A stretch of 64,000 nt of DNA, from positions 1-64,000 of the forward strand of contig CAYQBY010000001.1 in NCBI GenBank assembly GCA_964415865.1, in the 5' to 3' direction. The position numbers and the translations under genes were made by a program. Numbering within the stretch: the stretch's first letter is position 1; the number at the start of each line of letters is the position of its first letter. The stretch comes from Thiopontia sp964415865. GTDB taxonomy: Bacteria > Pseudomonadota > Gammaproteobacteria > GCF-002020875. This document shows positions 24,118 to 32,337 of the stretch, piece by piece. The notes under the pieces are model-generated. The model was not told the DNA's origin and did no database searches. It saw only the letters and a list, made by a program, of their open reading frames with translations.

Positions 24118-24741
24118 ATGCAAACCCGTCTGAAAATCTGTGGAATAACCTCGGTTGAGGATGCCATTTATGCGGCAGAGAGTGGTGCGGATGCAATTGG
24201 CCTAGTCTTCTATGAGCCAAGCCCGAGAGCGGTAACTGTGGAGCAGGCAGGTGAGGTTGTTGCTGCGCTACCGCCATTCGTAACTACAGTGGGGCTGTTT
24301 GTTGATGCGGAGGCCGGTTTTGTAACTGAGGTGCTGAGTAAGGTTCCGCTCGATTTATTGCAGTTTCATGGAGAAGAGTCTCCAGCTTATTGTGACTCAT
24401 TTGCGCGCCCCTATATAAAGGCGATCCGAATGAGAGAGGGCGTTGACCTGCAGCAGGAGGCGACAAGGTATGCAACAGCCAGGGCTCTACTGGTGGATGC
24501 CTATCAGCCGGGAGTCCCAGGTGGGACTGGTGAGACTTTTGATTGGGAGAGAATTCCTGCGGATCTGGACAAGCCGTTGGTGCTTGCTGGTGGCCTCAAC
24601 GCCGACAATATTGAGTCGGCAATCAGGCAGGTTCAGCCATGGGCTGTAGACGTGAGTGGTGGTGTAGAGCGAGAGAAAGGAATTAAGGACCACCTAAAGG
24701 TCTACCGTTTTATCGATAATGTGAAACGGGTCAAGGATTAG
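24118..24741 (+). CDS. trpF: Phosphoribosylanthranilate isomerase TrpF
   Basis: TrpF isomerises phosphoribosylanthranilate in tryptophan synthesis. A 207-residue TIM barrel with catalytic Cys in KICGITSVEDA near 6-16, GLVFYEPSPRAV near 30, LLQFHGEES near 80-88, the catalytic Asp in ALLVDAYQPGVPGGTGETFDW near 121-141, and the phosphate loop VLAGGLNADNI near 153. A free-standing trpF, not fused to trpC, followed by trpB and trpA is common in this group. Confidence 0.97.
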   Translation: MQTRLKICGITSVEDAIYAAESGADAIGLVFYEPSPRAVTVEQAGEVVAALPPFVTTVGLFVDAEAGFVTEVLSKVPLDLLQFHGEESPAYCDSFARPYIKAIRMREGVDLQQEATRYATARALLVDAYQPGVPGGTGETFDWERIPADLDKPLVLAGGLNADNIESAIRQVQPWAVDVSGGVEREKGIKDHLKVYRFIDNVKRVKD

Positions 24742-24780
24742 GTAGCAGGAAGTTAGACAACAAGATGAATGGAGCAGGAT

Positions 24781-25986
24781 GTGAGTAATCGATGGACCGA
24801 TCAGCCGGATAACCAGGGACATTTCGGGATCTATGGGGGCATTTTTGCCTCGGAGACTCTGATGGCACCACTGGAGGAGTTGACCGAGGCGTATGCGCGC
24901 TACATGAAGGATGAGGAGTTTCTTCATGAGATGGATGAGGATCTGCAGCACTATGTTGGTCGCCCAAGCCCTCTCTATCACGCCCAGCGTTGGAGTGACC
25001 ATTTAGGTGGTGCACAGATCTGGCTCAAGCGTGAGGATCTGAACCATACCGGTGCCCATAAGGTAAACAACACCATTGGCCAGGCACTGCTTGCCAAAAG
25101 AATGGGTAAAACCAGAATTATTGCAGAGACTGGTGCTGGTCAGCATGGGGTTGCTACAGCAACAGTGGCGGCACGGTTGGGTCTGGATTGCGTAGTATAT
25201 ATGGGTGAGGTTGATGTGGAGCGCCAGAAGCTCAATGTCTACCGCATGAAGTTATTGGGGGCCAAGGTGGTTCCCGTAAGCTCAGGTTCAAAAACCCTTA
25301 AAGACGCACTCAATGAGGCGATGCGGGACTGGGTTACTAATGTGGATGATACCTTCTATATCATCGGCACAGTTGCAGGACCCCACCCCTATCCAATGCT
25401 GGTGCGTGATTTCCAAACTATTATTGGACGAGAGGCGAGAGAGCAGATTCAACAGCAGGCGGGAAAACTCCCAGATGCATTAGTGGCTTGTGTAGGTGGC
25501 GGATCCAACGCAATTGGCCTTTTTCACCCGTTCCTTGATGATGAGCAGGTCAAGATCTATGGGGTTGAGGCGGCTGGTCTGGGGCTGGATACAGACAAAC
25601 ATGCAGCAACACTGAATGCAGGAAAACCGGGGGTGCTGCACGGTAATCGTACCTATATCATCGAGGATGAGAACGGTCAGATTATCGAGACTCATTCAAT
25701 CTCTGCCGGGCTTGATTACCCTGGGGTAGGTCCGGAACACTCCTGGCTCAAGGATCAGGGGAGAGTTGAATATATGCCGATCGATGACCAGGAGGCGCTG
25801 CAGGGTTTTCATGATCTGACCCGTATTGAGGGAATTCTGCCAGCACTGGAGTCAAGCCACGCACTGGCCTATGTAACCAAGCTGGCACCAACGATGGACA
25901 AGGATCAGATTATTATCGTCAACCTCTCTGGGCGAGGAGATAAGGATATTCATACCGTTGCTGATATTGAGGGGGTTGAGGTATGA
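24781..25986 (+). CDS. trpB: Tryptophan synthase beta subunit TrpB
   Basis: TrpB condenses indole with serine using PLP. The PLP lysine is in HTGAHKVNNTIGQALLAK near 81-98, and the phosphate-binding glycine loop is VACVGGGSNAIGLFHPF near 230. The length is about 401 residues. The frame also has an ATG at 24769, but the GTG at 24781 has GGAG at a 6-base spacing and gives a more usual N-terminus (SNRWTDQPDNQGHFGIYGG). The stop overlaps the trpA ATG (ATGA). Confidence 0.96.
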   Translation: MSNRWTDQPDNQGHFGIYGGIFASETLMAPLEELTEAYARYMKDEEFLHEMDEDLQHYVGRPSPLYHAQRWSDHLGGAQIWLKREDLNHTGAHKVNNTIGQALLAKRMGKTRIIAETGAGQHGVATATVAARLGLDCVVYMGEVDVERQKLNVYRMKLLGAKVVPVSSGSKTLKDALNEAMRDWVTNVDDTFYIIGTVAGPHPYPMLVRDFQTIIGREAREQIQQQAGKLPDALVACVGGGSNAIGLFHPFLDDEQVKIYGVEAAGLGLDTDKHAATLNAGKPGVLHGNRTYIIEDENGQIIETHSISAGLDYPGVGPEHSWLKDQGRVEYMPIDDQEALQGFHDLTRIEGILPALESSHALAYVTKLAPTMDKDQIIIVNLSGRGDKDIHTVADIEGVEV

Positions 25987-26789
25987 GCCGAATTCAATCC
26001 TGTTTTGAGCAGTGCAAAGCCTCTGGACGTACCGCACTTATCCCCTTTGTAACCGCTGGAGATCCGGATCGTTCGGTTACAGTGCCGGTGATGAATGCAA
26101 TGGTCGATGCGGGTGCAGACATTATTGAGCTGGGAGTACCGTTCTCTGATCCAATGGCGGATGGACCAACTATCCAGCGCTCCAGTGAGCGTGCGCTGGA
26201 GGAGAATACCAGTATCCACCATGTGCTGGAGATGGTAAAAAGTTTTAGAGAGAGTAACCAGACTACACCTATTGTATTGATGGGGTATCTCAATCCAATT
26301 GAGAACATGGGTGTGGAGAAATTCGCTGCAGCTGCGGAGGCAGCTGGTGTGGATGGTGTTCTTACAGTGGATATGCCACCAGAGGAGGGGGCGGAGTTTG
26401 AGCAGATTTGTGAGGCACATGGGCTTGATCCAATCTATCTGTTGGCTCCAACCAGCACTGAGGAGAGGATTGGCAGGATTGCAAATGCAGCAAGAGGCTT
26501 TATCTACTATGTTTCAGTCAAGGGGGTAACCGGATCACAGGCTCCGGATATTGCAGAGGTGGGAGATAAGGTTGAGGCAATCCGCAGACAGACTGATCTT
26601 CCTGTTGGGGTGGGGTTTGGGATTAGGGATGCAGATTCAGCCGCTGCAATTGGTGCAGTGGCAGATGCGGTTGTGGTGGGCAGTGTGCTGGTCTCAAAAA
26701 TGGAGTCAATGCGCGAAATTCCGGATCAGATTCCACAGGCAATTGGTGGTATCCTCTCGGAGATGCGAGTAGCACTGAATAACAATTAG
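25983..26789 (+). CDS. trpA: Tryptophan synthase alpha subunit TrpA
   Basis: TrpA splits indole-3-glycerol phosphate and channels indole to TrpB. The 268-residue barrel has catalytic Glu in IIELGVPFSDPMADGPTIQ near 47-65 (second catalytic Asp near 60), the GVDGVLTVDMPPEE segment near 122, and YYVSVKGVTGSQAP near 175 as the loop-6 motif. ATGA overlap with trpB implies coupled production of the complex. Confidence 0.97.
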   Translation: MSRIQSCFEQCKASGRTALIPFVTAGDPDRSVTVPVMNAMVDAGADIIELGVPFSDPMADGPTIQRSSERALEENTSIHHVLEMVKSFRESNQTTPIVLMGYLNPIENMGVEKFAAAAEAAGVDGVLTVDMPPEEGAEFEQICEAHGLDPIYLLAPTSTEERIGRIANAARGFIYYVSVKGVTGSQAPDIAEVGDKVEAIRRQTDLPVGVGFGIRDADSAAAIGAVADAVVVGSVLVSKMESMREIPDQIPQAIGGILSEMRVALNNN

Positions 26790-26805
26790 AGGAAGGGAGA
26801 GATAG

Positions 26806-27672
26806 ATGACCTGGTTTGAAAAAATTCTTCCAAAGATCAGAACGGAAGGTGGCAAGAAAGCAGTACCAGAGGGTGTCTGGATAAAGTGTCCATCCTGTGA
26901 GTCGGTTCTCTATCGTGCAGAACTGGAGCGCAACCAGGATGTCTGTCCAAAATGCAGTCACCACATGCGAATTGGTGCACGTCGTCGTCTGGAACTATTT
27001 TTTGACAAGCAGAGTACGCAGGAGATTGCAGCAGATCTGGCTCCAACAGATCGACTCAACTTCAAGGATCTGAAGAAATATAAAGACCGCATTGCTCAGG
27101 CACAAAAAAGCACGGGTGAGAAGGATGCACTTATTGTGATGCAGGGCAAGGTTGAGGGTGTCCCCCTGGTTGCTGCTGCATTTGAGTTCAAGTTTATGGG
27201 CGGTTCAATGGGCTCTGTAGTGGGAGAACGATTTGTGCGGGCAGTAAATGTCAGCCTGGAACAGAATATCCCGCTGATCTGTTTTAGTGCCAGTGGGGGC
27301 GCTCGTATGCAGGAGGCTCTTTTCTCTCTGATGCAGATGGCAAAGACCAGTGCTGCATTGACCAGATTGGCAGATCGTGGTCTTCCGTTTATCTCGGTCT
27401 TGACCGATCCAACCATGGGCGGTGTCTCTGCCAGCTTTGCCATGCTGGGTGATCTGAATGTTGCGGAGCCTAATGCACTTATCGGTTTTGCTGGCCCTCG
27501 AGTGATTGAGCAGACGGTGCGTGAAAAACTTCCGGAAGGCTTTCAACGTAGTGAATTTTTGGTAGAGCACGGTGCAGTTGACATGATCATTGATCGCCGG
27601 GAGGTGCGAGAGAAACTCTCATCCATACTCTCCATGATGATGGAGCATCATCAGCAATCATCAGCTGCCTGA
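26806..27672 (+). CDS. accD: Acetyl-CoA carboxylase carboxyltransferase subunit beta AccD
   Basis: AccD and AccA (58.6 kb here) form the carboxyltransferase that makes malonyl-CoA. The 288-residue protein has the N-terminal zinc ribbon CPSCESV...CPKCSHH (near 28-53), and the crotonase-fold core with SASGGARMQEALFSLMQM and DPTMGGVSASFAMLGD oxyanion glycines. GGAAGGGAGAG precedes the ATG. The trpA-accD-folC order is a classic proteobacterial arrangement. Confidence 0.97.
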   Translation: MTWFEKILPKIRTEGGKKAVPEGVWIKCPSCESVLYRAELERNQDVCPKCSHHMRIGARRRLELFFDKQSTQEIAADLAPTDRLNFKDLKKYKDRIAQAQKSTGEKDALIVMQGKVEGVPLVAAAFEFKFMGGSMGSVVGERFVRAVNVSLEQNIPLICFSASGGARMQEALFSLMQMAKTSAALTRLADRGLPFISVLTDPTMGGVSASFAMLGDLNVAEPNALIGFAGPRVIEQTVREKLPEGFQRSEFLVEHGAVDMIIDRREVREKLSSILSMMMEHHQQSSAA

Positions 27673-27673
27673 T

Positions 27674-28930
27674 TTGAGAACTCTGGATGAGTGGCTCTTC
27701 TGGCAGGAGAGTCTACACCCGGAAGAGATTGAACTGGGGCTGGATCGCATCCGTCAGGTTGGTATGCGGCTGGATCTGCTCTCCCCAGAGGCAAAAGTTG
27801 TCACCATTGGGGGAACCAATGGCAAGGGTTCATCAGCTGCTATTCTTGAGTCTATTGCACTTGCTGCGGGTTTAAGTGTCGGGGTCTATACCTCACCCCA
27901 TCTGTTACGTTACAACGAGAGAATCAGGGTCAACGGTGAGGTAGTCACGGATGAGCTCTTGGGTGATTCTTTTGAGATTGTCGATAGGGCGCGTCAGGAT
28001 GATTCGCTCACCTACTTCGAGTTCGGTACCCTTGCAGCCCTGGATATTTTCAGGCGCCACTCTCTGGATCTTGTTGTGCTTGAGGTTGGATTGGGCGGAC
28101 GTCTGGATGCAGTGAATATTATAGATGCGGATGTTGCACTACTCACCACGGTTGATCTGGATCACCAATCATGGCTTGGAGAGAGTCTGGAAGAGATAGG
28201 CAGGGAGAAGGCCGGTATTTTTAGAGCTGGTAGCCCTGCCGTAATTGGGGAGTTTAACTCCCCCTCTACCGTACTGGATTATGCAAAAAAGGTTGGTGCA
28301 CCAATCTTCAGGATAGGGCGGGATTTCTGTTTTGTCAGCGGTGATGCAGAGTGGTCATGGAGAGGATCAAGCGGCCGAGAGATCTATAATCTTCCATATC
28401 CTCCATTGATAGGGGAGGTTCAGGTGCAGAATTGCGCTGCTGTGCTGGAGGTGGTTGACCGTTTGGGGTTGATGAATAAAGTTGGAGAGACAAAGATTGC
28501 TGAAGGCATCTCTCAGGTAGCATTGGCAGGACGTTTTCAGACTATCCGGCATCACCCTGATGTTATTGTAGATGTCTCTCATAATCCTCAGGCAGCTGAA
28601 GTCCTTGCTGAAAATTTGTCAGCAACAGCATCGGATGGAAAAACTATTGCAGTGGTTGCCATGTTGAAAGATAAAGAGATGGAGCGGGTTATTGAGGCTC
28701 TATATCTGGAGGTGGATCAGTGGATGGTGGCTGGACTTGACGTGGTACGTGGAGCATCCTCAACTGAGATGGAGAAGGTGGTAGTATCTACGGTTGGTGA
28801 TTCTGTAGTTAACTCATTTGAGAGTGTGCGGTTGGCATTTGAATCTGCCAGTAGGGTTGCGGATAGTGGTGATCGAATTATTGTTTTTGGGTCATTTTAT
28901 ACAGTTGCGGCTGTTCTTAAGATTACATAG
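27674..28930 (+). CDS. folC: Folylpolyglutamate/dihydrofolate synthase FolC
   Basis: FolC adds glutamate to dihydropteroate and then to folates. It is a Mur-ligase-like ATPase of 418 residues: ATP loop VTIGGTNGKGSSAAILES near 43-60, HLLRYNERIRVNG near 78, FEFGTLAALDIF near 116, LVVLEVGLGGRLDAVNII near 134 with the metal ligands, and VDVSHNPQAA near 300. The start is TTG, one base after the accD stop: RTLDEWLFWQESLHPEEIELGL is the expected FolC N-terminus and no ATG or GTG lies at a suitable place, so initiation is probably coupled to accD termination. Confidence 0.95.
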   Translation: MRTLDEWLFWQESLHPEEIELGLDRIRQVGMRLDLLSPEAKVVTIGGTNGKGSSAAILESIALAAGLSVGVYTSPHLLRYNERIRVNGEVVTDELLGDSFEIVDRARQDDSLTYFEFGTLAALDIFRRHSLDLVVLEVGLGGRLDAVNIIDADVALLTTVDLDHQSWLGESLEEIGREKAGIFRAGSPAVIGEFNSPSTVLDYAKKVGAPIFRIGRDFCFVSGDAEWSWRGSSGREIYNLPYPPLIGEVQVQNCAAVLEVVDRLGLMNKVGETKIAEGISQVALAGRFQTIRHHPDVIVDVSHNPQAAEVLAENLSATASDGKTIAVVAMLKDKEMERVIEALYLEVDQWMVAGLDVVRGASSTEMEKVVVSTVGDSVVNSFESVRLAFESASRVADSGDRIIVFGSFYTVAAVLKIT

Positions 28931-28950
28931 CGATTAGAGAGAGGTCTGTT

Positions 28951-29559
28951 GTGCTTCAAAAAGTTGAGTTAAAACAACGTATTATTGGTGGAGTCGTCTT
29001 GGTTTCACTAGCCGTGATTCTGGTCCCTTTTCTAATGGATGATCCACGTGAGGAGGTAAAGCTGATTGAGAGCAATATACCTCCATGGCCTGACAACCTT
29101 CCCAAAACAGTTATTGAGATTGGTGATGATGATTTTTTACCGACCCCAAAGCCTGTTACATCTGCAAAGCAGGCGTCTAAGCCTGTAGCAGAAAAGATAT
29201 CGGTGACCAAGGTAAAACCTAAACCTAAACCTAAGCCTAAGCCTAAGTCCAAGGCAAAATTTATAGTTAAGTCTGATGATAACTTAACACCTAAAGACAA
29301 AAGTGGAACAAGATACGAGGTTCAGGTTGTAAGTTATGGCGAAAAGAGCAGAAAGCGGGCTGAGGCTTTTCTAAAGAAGATGCAGAAAAAGGGTTATAAG
29401 GTCAGGTTGAGTGAGGCAACCAGAAAAGGGAAGAAAAGCCTGCGTATTGTGACTGAGCCTCTGGCCTCACAAAAAGAGGCTAATGCTATGAGCAAGAAGA
29501 TCGACAAGGAGTTCAAGGTGGATCAGGTTAAATCTATGGTTCGTTCTCTGAAGAAGTGA
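28951..29559 (+). CDS. DedD-like SPOR-domain protein (septal peptidoglycan binding)
   Basis: A 202-residue membrane-anchored protein: one N-terminal span (IIGGVVLVSLAVILVPFLM, near 12-30), a proline/lysine-rich periplasmic linker, and a C-terminal SPOR domain from about residue 124 (YEVQVVSYGEKSRKRAEAFL ... VRLSEATRKGKKSLRIVTEPL). SPOR domains bind denuded glycans at division septa; DedD is the member normally downstream of folC. The linker contains a run of Lys-Pro repeats coded by hexanucleotide DNA repeats. The start is GTG. The usual neighbours cvpA and purF are absent; mrcB follows instead, with a GTGA overlap. Confidence 0.88.
   Translation: MLQKVELKQRIIGGVVLVSLAVILVPFLMDDPREEVKLIESNIPPWPDNLPKTVIEIGDDDFLPTPKPVTSAKQASKPVAEKISVTKVKPKPKPKPKPKSKAKFIVKSDDNLTPKDKSGTRYEVQVVSYGEKSRKRAEAFLKKMQKKGYKVRLSEATRKGKKSLRIVTEPLASQKEANAMSKKIDKEFKVDQVKSMVRSLKK
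29215..29244 (+). repeat. AARCCT hexanucleotide repeat coding for Lys-Pro
   Basis: Five in-frame units of AAACCT/AAGCCT encode (Lys-Pro)5 in the linker of the DedD-like protein, continuing as Lys-Ser-Lys. Copy changes would lengthen or shorten the linker without shifting the frame. Confidence 0.85.
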
Positions 29560-31841
29560 GTGGTACTAAAAAGCGATCTAGTCGTCAGAAAAAGAGAGTA
29601 GTTCACTCAACCAGACGTAGTTGGTTACGCAGGATTCTGCGTTATATCTCTGTTGTTCTGGTTCCAGCTCTTCTGTTTTATACGCTCTGGCTGGATTTTA
29701 CAGTTCGTGACCAGTTTGAGGGTAAGCGGTGGGAGCTGCCAGCACGGGTGTATGCCTCTCCGCTTGAGCTCTATGTTGGAAAAGAGATCAGTGCTGATCA
29801 GTTGAGCGGTTCTCTTGATCGTCTGGGGTATCGTAAAAGTCCCCGCTCTCTCTTGCAAAGAGAGGGAAGTTATTCTCATCAAGGCAACAGAGTTGCTCTC
29901 CATAGCAGGCGATTCCATTTCTGGGATGGGGTAGAGCAGTCAAGAGAGATTCAGCTCAATTTCAGTCGCGGCAAGATCTCTCGACTAATTGATCTTGTAG
30001 ATGGTGAGAATGTTGGGGTGGTTCGTCTTGATCCACTATCTATAGGAAGTTTCTACCCATCCCATGGTGAGGATCGCATCCTGTTTCGTCTGGAAGATCT
30101 TCCGAAGTCACTGGCTCGTACCCTGATAACGGTTGAGGATCGCTCATTTTATACCCACTATGGAATAAGCCCATCCGGGATGGTCAGGGCGTTGTTTGCC
30201 AATCTGCGTGCTGGAAGAGCTGTGCAGGGTGGAAGTACGTTGACTCAGCAGTTGTCCAAAAATCTATTTTTGACCAGAGAGCGCACCATCTGGAGAAAAT
30301 TTCGTGAACTGCTTATTACCTTTATCCTGGAGTTTCACTACCAGAAGGAAGAGATTCTTGAGGCCTATCTGAACGAGGTCTATTTCGGGCAGGATCAACG
30401 CCGAGCAATTCATGGTGTAGGGATGGCCAGCAGATTCTTCTTTGGTCATGATGCAGGTCAATTGACGCTTGCCAAGTCTGCGCTGCTGGTTGGGATGTTA
30501 AAGGGGCCCTCTTGGTATAACCCCAGAAGACACCCAGAGCGTGCCAAGAAGCGGAGGAATATGATTATTGATCTTCTGCTGCAACAGGGTGAGATCTCTG
30601 AGAGGGAGGCTGTAATGGCAAAACGTTCTCCGCTTGGGGTACTGGAGATGGCTCCATCCGGGCAGTCACGACATCCGGCATTTCTTGATCTGGTGCGCAG
30701 ACAGATTTTGCGTGACTACAACAGGGATGATCTGGTATCTGCAGGGTTGCAGATTTTTACCACTCTTGATCCTCAGGTTCAGCAGGCTGCAGAAGGTAGT
30801 CTGCAAGAGAGAATGCGTGAACTTAAAAGGAGAGGTAAGGGTACTCTGCAGGGAGCAGTGGTTGTGGTTCATCCTGAGAGTGGTGAGGTTGAGGCGTTGG
30901 TTGGTGGGAAAGATCCGCGCTCGGCCGGATTTAACCGTGCACTTAATGCTATTCGTCCCATTGGCTCACTGGTAAAGCCGGCGCTCTTTCTGACTGCGCT
31001 GGAACAGCCACAACGTTATACCTTGGCAAGCTCTCTGATAGATAGGCCATTTGAGGTTGGGAAGGGGAAGAATCGCTGGCGCCCAATGAATTACGACAAA
31101 AAATCACATGGTAATGTTCAGCTTCATCATGCACTGAGCCGCTCGTATAATCTATCTAGTGCACGATTGGGGGTTGATCTTGGGGTAGGAAGAGTTGTCC
31201 ATACCCTGCAGCGACTTGGAGTTGAACGTGATATTTCTCGTTATCCATCAATCTTTCTGGGGTCTCTGGAATTGTCACCACTGGAGGTCGCGGAATTTTA
31301 TCAACCTCTTGCGAGTGGAGGTGTGCGCTCTCCGCTACGTTCAATTCGTGCAGTGATAAATCGGAATGGGAAACCTCTCAACCGTTACCCTCTTCATGTT
31401 GAAGAGGTGGTCTCACCTAAGGCAATTGCCCTGTTGCAGTGGGGGATGCAGGAGGTAGTTAGCTCCGGAACAGCACGTTATCTGCAACAGATGGTTACAC
31501 CCTCCATGAGGCCTGCCGGAAAAACTGGTACTACAGATGAGTTGAGAGATAGCTGGTTTGCTGGTTTTAGTGGTAATCATCTGGCAGTTGTCTGGATGGG
31601 CAGGGATGATAATAAGCCGGCAGGATTGACGGGATCATCTGGTGCAATGCGGGTTTGGGGTAAATTGATGTCGAAACTCCCTGTGAAGCCACTTGATGTT
31701 CTCTATCCGGATGGGGTGGTCAAGGTGTGGGTCAATGCCGATGGGGACAGAGTATCAAAAGGGTGCTCAGGTGCTCTGGAGATACCCTTTATCAAGGGCA
31801 GTGAACCAGATAGAGCGGTACAATGTGGCTCAAATGGATAG
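29556..31841 (+). CDS. mrcB: Penicillin-binding protein 1B (class A PBP)
   Basis: A bifunctional peptidoglycan synthase of 761 residues. A basic cytoplasmic tail is followed by one span (YISVVLVPALLFYTLWLDF, near 30-48), the UB2H-like regulatory region, the GT51 transglycosylase (catalytic Glu in TVEDRSFYTHYGISPSG near 191-207; GGSTLTQQLSKNLFLTRERT; EAYLNEVYFG), and the transpeptidase with SLVK near 470, SYN near 530 and KTGTT near 655. The UB2H region points to PBP1b, not PBP1a. GTG start in the dedD stop. The next gene encodes a TPR lipoprotein of the kind that activates PBP1b. Confidence 0.95.
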   Translation: MSGTKKRSSRQKKRVVHSTRRSWLRRILRYISVVLVPALLFYTLWLDFTVRDQFEGKRWELPARVYASPLELYVGKEISADQLSGSLDRLGYRKSPRSLLQREGSYSHQGNRVALHSRRFHFWDGVEQSREIQLNFSRGKISRLIDLVDGENVGVVRLDPLSIGSFYPSHGEDRILFRLEDLPKSLARTLITVEDRSFYTHYGISPSGMVRALFANLRAGRAVQGGSTLTQQLSKNLFLTRERTIWRKFRELLITFILEFHYQKEEILEAYLNEVYFGQDQRRAIHGVGMASRFFFGHDAGQLTLAKSALLVGMLKGPSWYNPRRHPERAKKRRNMIIDLLLQQGEISEREAVMAKRSPLGVLEMAPSGQSRHPAFLDLVRRQILRDYNRDDLVSAGLQIFTTLDPQVQQAAEGSLQERMRELKRRGKGTLQGAVVVVHPESGEVEALVGGKDPRSAGFNRALNAIRPIGSLVKPALFLTALEQPQRYTLASSLIDRPFEVGKGKNRWRPMNYDKKSHGNVQLHHALSRSYNLSSARLGVDLGVGRVVHTLQRLGVERDISRYPSIFLGSLELSPLEVAEFYQPLASGGVRSPLRSIRAVINRNGKPLNRYPLHVEEVVSPKAIALLQWGMQEVVSSGTARYLQQMVTPSMRPAGKTGTTDELRDSWFAGFSGNHLAVVWMGRDDNKPAGLTGSSGAMRVWGKLMSKLPVKPLDVLYPDGVVKVWVNADGDRVSKGCSGALEIPFIKGSEPDRAVQCGSNG

Positions 31842-32337
31842 AGTACAGAAATGGATTTTGCCTCTCAGCATTATGTTGATTGCGGGCTGTAGTACATCAA
31901 CAAGGGTGCCTCCGGTAGAGGAGTACTCATCATCCACTCCTGTTGTTTCAGTAGCCGGATCTCCCGTGCAAAGAGCTGTAGCCGCAACACCTATATCTAT
32001 GGATAGAGCCCCCTCTTTATCTGATCCTCTGCAAGAGATGTTGGGTCAGATTGAGCAGGCACTACGGCAGGGAGAGCTGTCGAGAGCCGAGATTCTATTG
32101 GAACGTGCCCTGCGGATTGATGCACAGCGTGCCAGTCTCTGGCATGATCTTGCCAGAATTCGTTACCAGCAGAAATCGTACAAAGAGAGCGTAACGCTGG
32201 CGCAACGCTCCAACCGGTGGGCATCCGGCAAACCAGTTTTGCAAAAGGAAAATTGGACACTGATTGCGCAATCAAAAGAGGCGCTTGGAGACTCTGCCGG
32301 AGCGCGTCAGGCCTGGATTAACGTGGGTGGTAATTGA
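31834..32337 (+). CDS. TPR lipoprotein, probable LpoP-type activator of PBP1b
   Basis: A 167-residue outer-membrane-type lipoprotein: lipobox LIAG-C19, then a Ser/Pro/Val-rich linker to about residue 60, then a C-terminal helical region with TPR character (SRAEILLERALRIDAQRAS, LWHDLARIRYQQKSYKESV). In Pseudomonas aeruginosa the PBP1b activator LpoP is a TPR lipoprotein encoded next to the PBP1b gene and unrelated in fold to E. coli LpoB. Size, lipobox, TPR and position match that picture. The start overlaps the mrcB stop by 8 bp; upstream in-frame codons antedate the lipobox and are excluded. Confidence 0.85.
   Translation: MDRVQKWILPLSIMLIAGCSTSTRVPPVEEYSSSTPVVSVAGSPVQRAVAATPISMDRAPSLSDPLQEMLGQIEQALRQGELSRAEILLERALRIDAQRASLWHDLARIRYQQKSYKESVTLAQRSNRWASGKPVLQKENWTLIAQSKEALGDSAGARQAWINVGGN

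Noticed and set aside
29215..29244. Hexanucleotide tracts as CRISPR or mobile-element remnants
   Set aside because: They are simple in-frame microsatellites; there are no spacers, cas genes, terminal inverted repeats or transposase fragments anywhere in the window.
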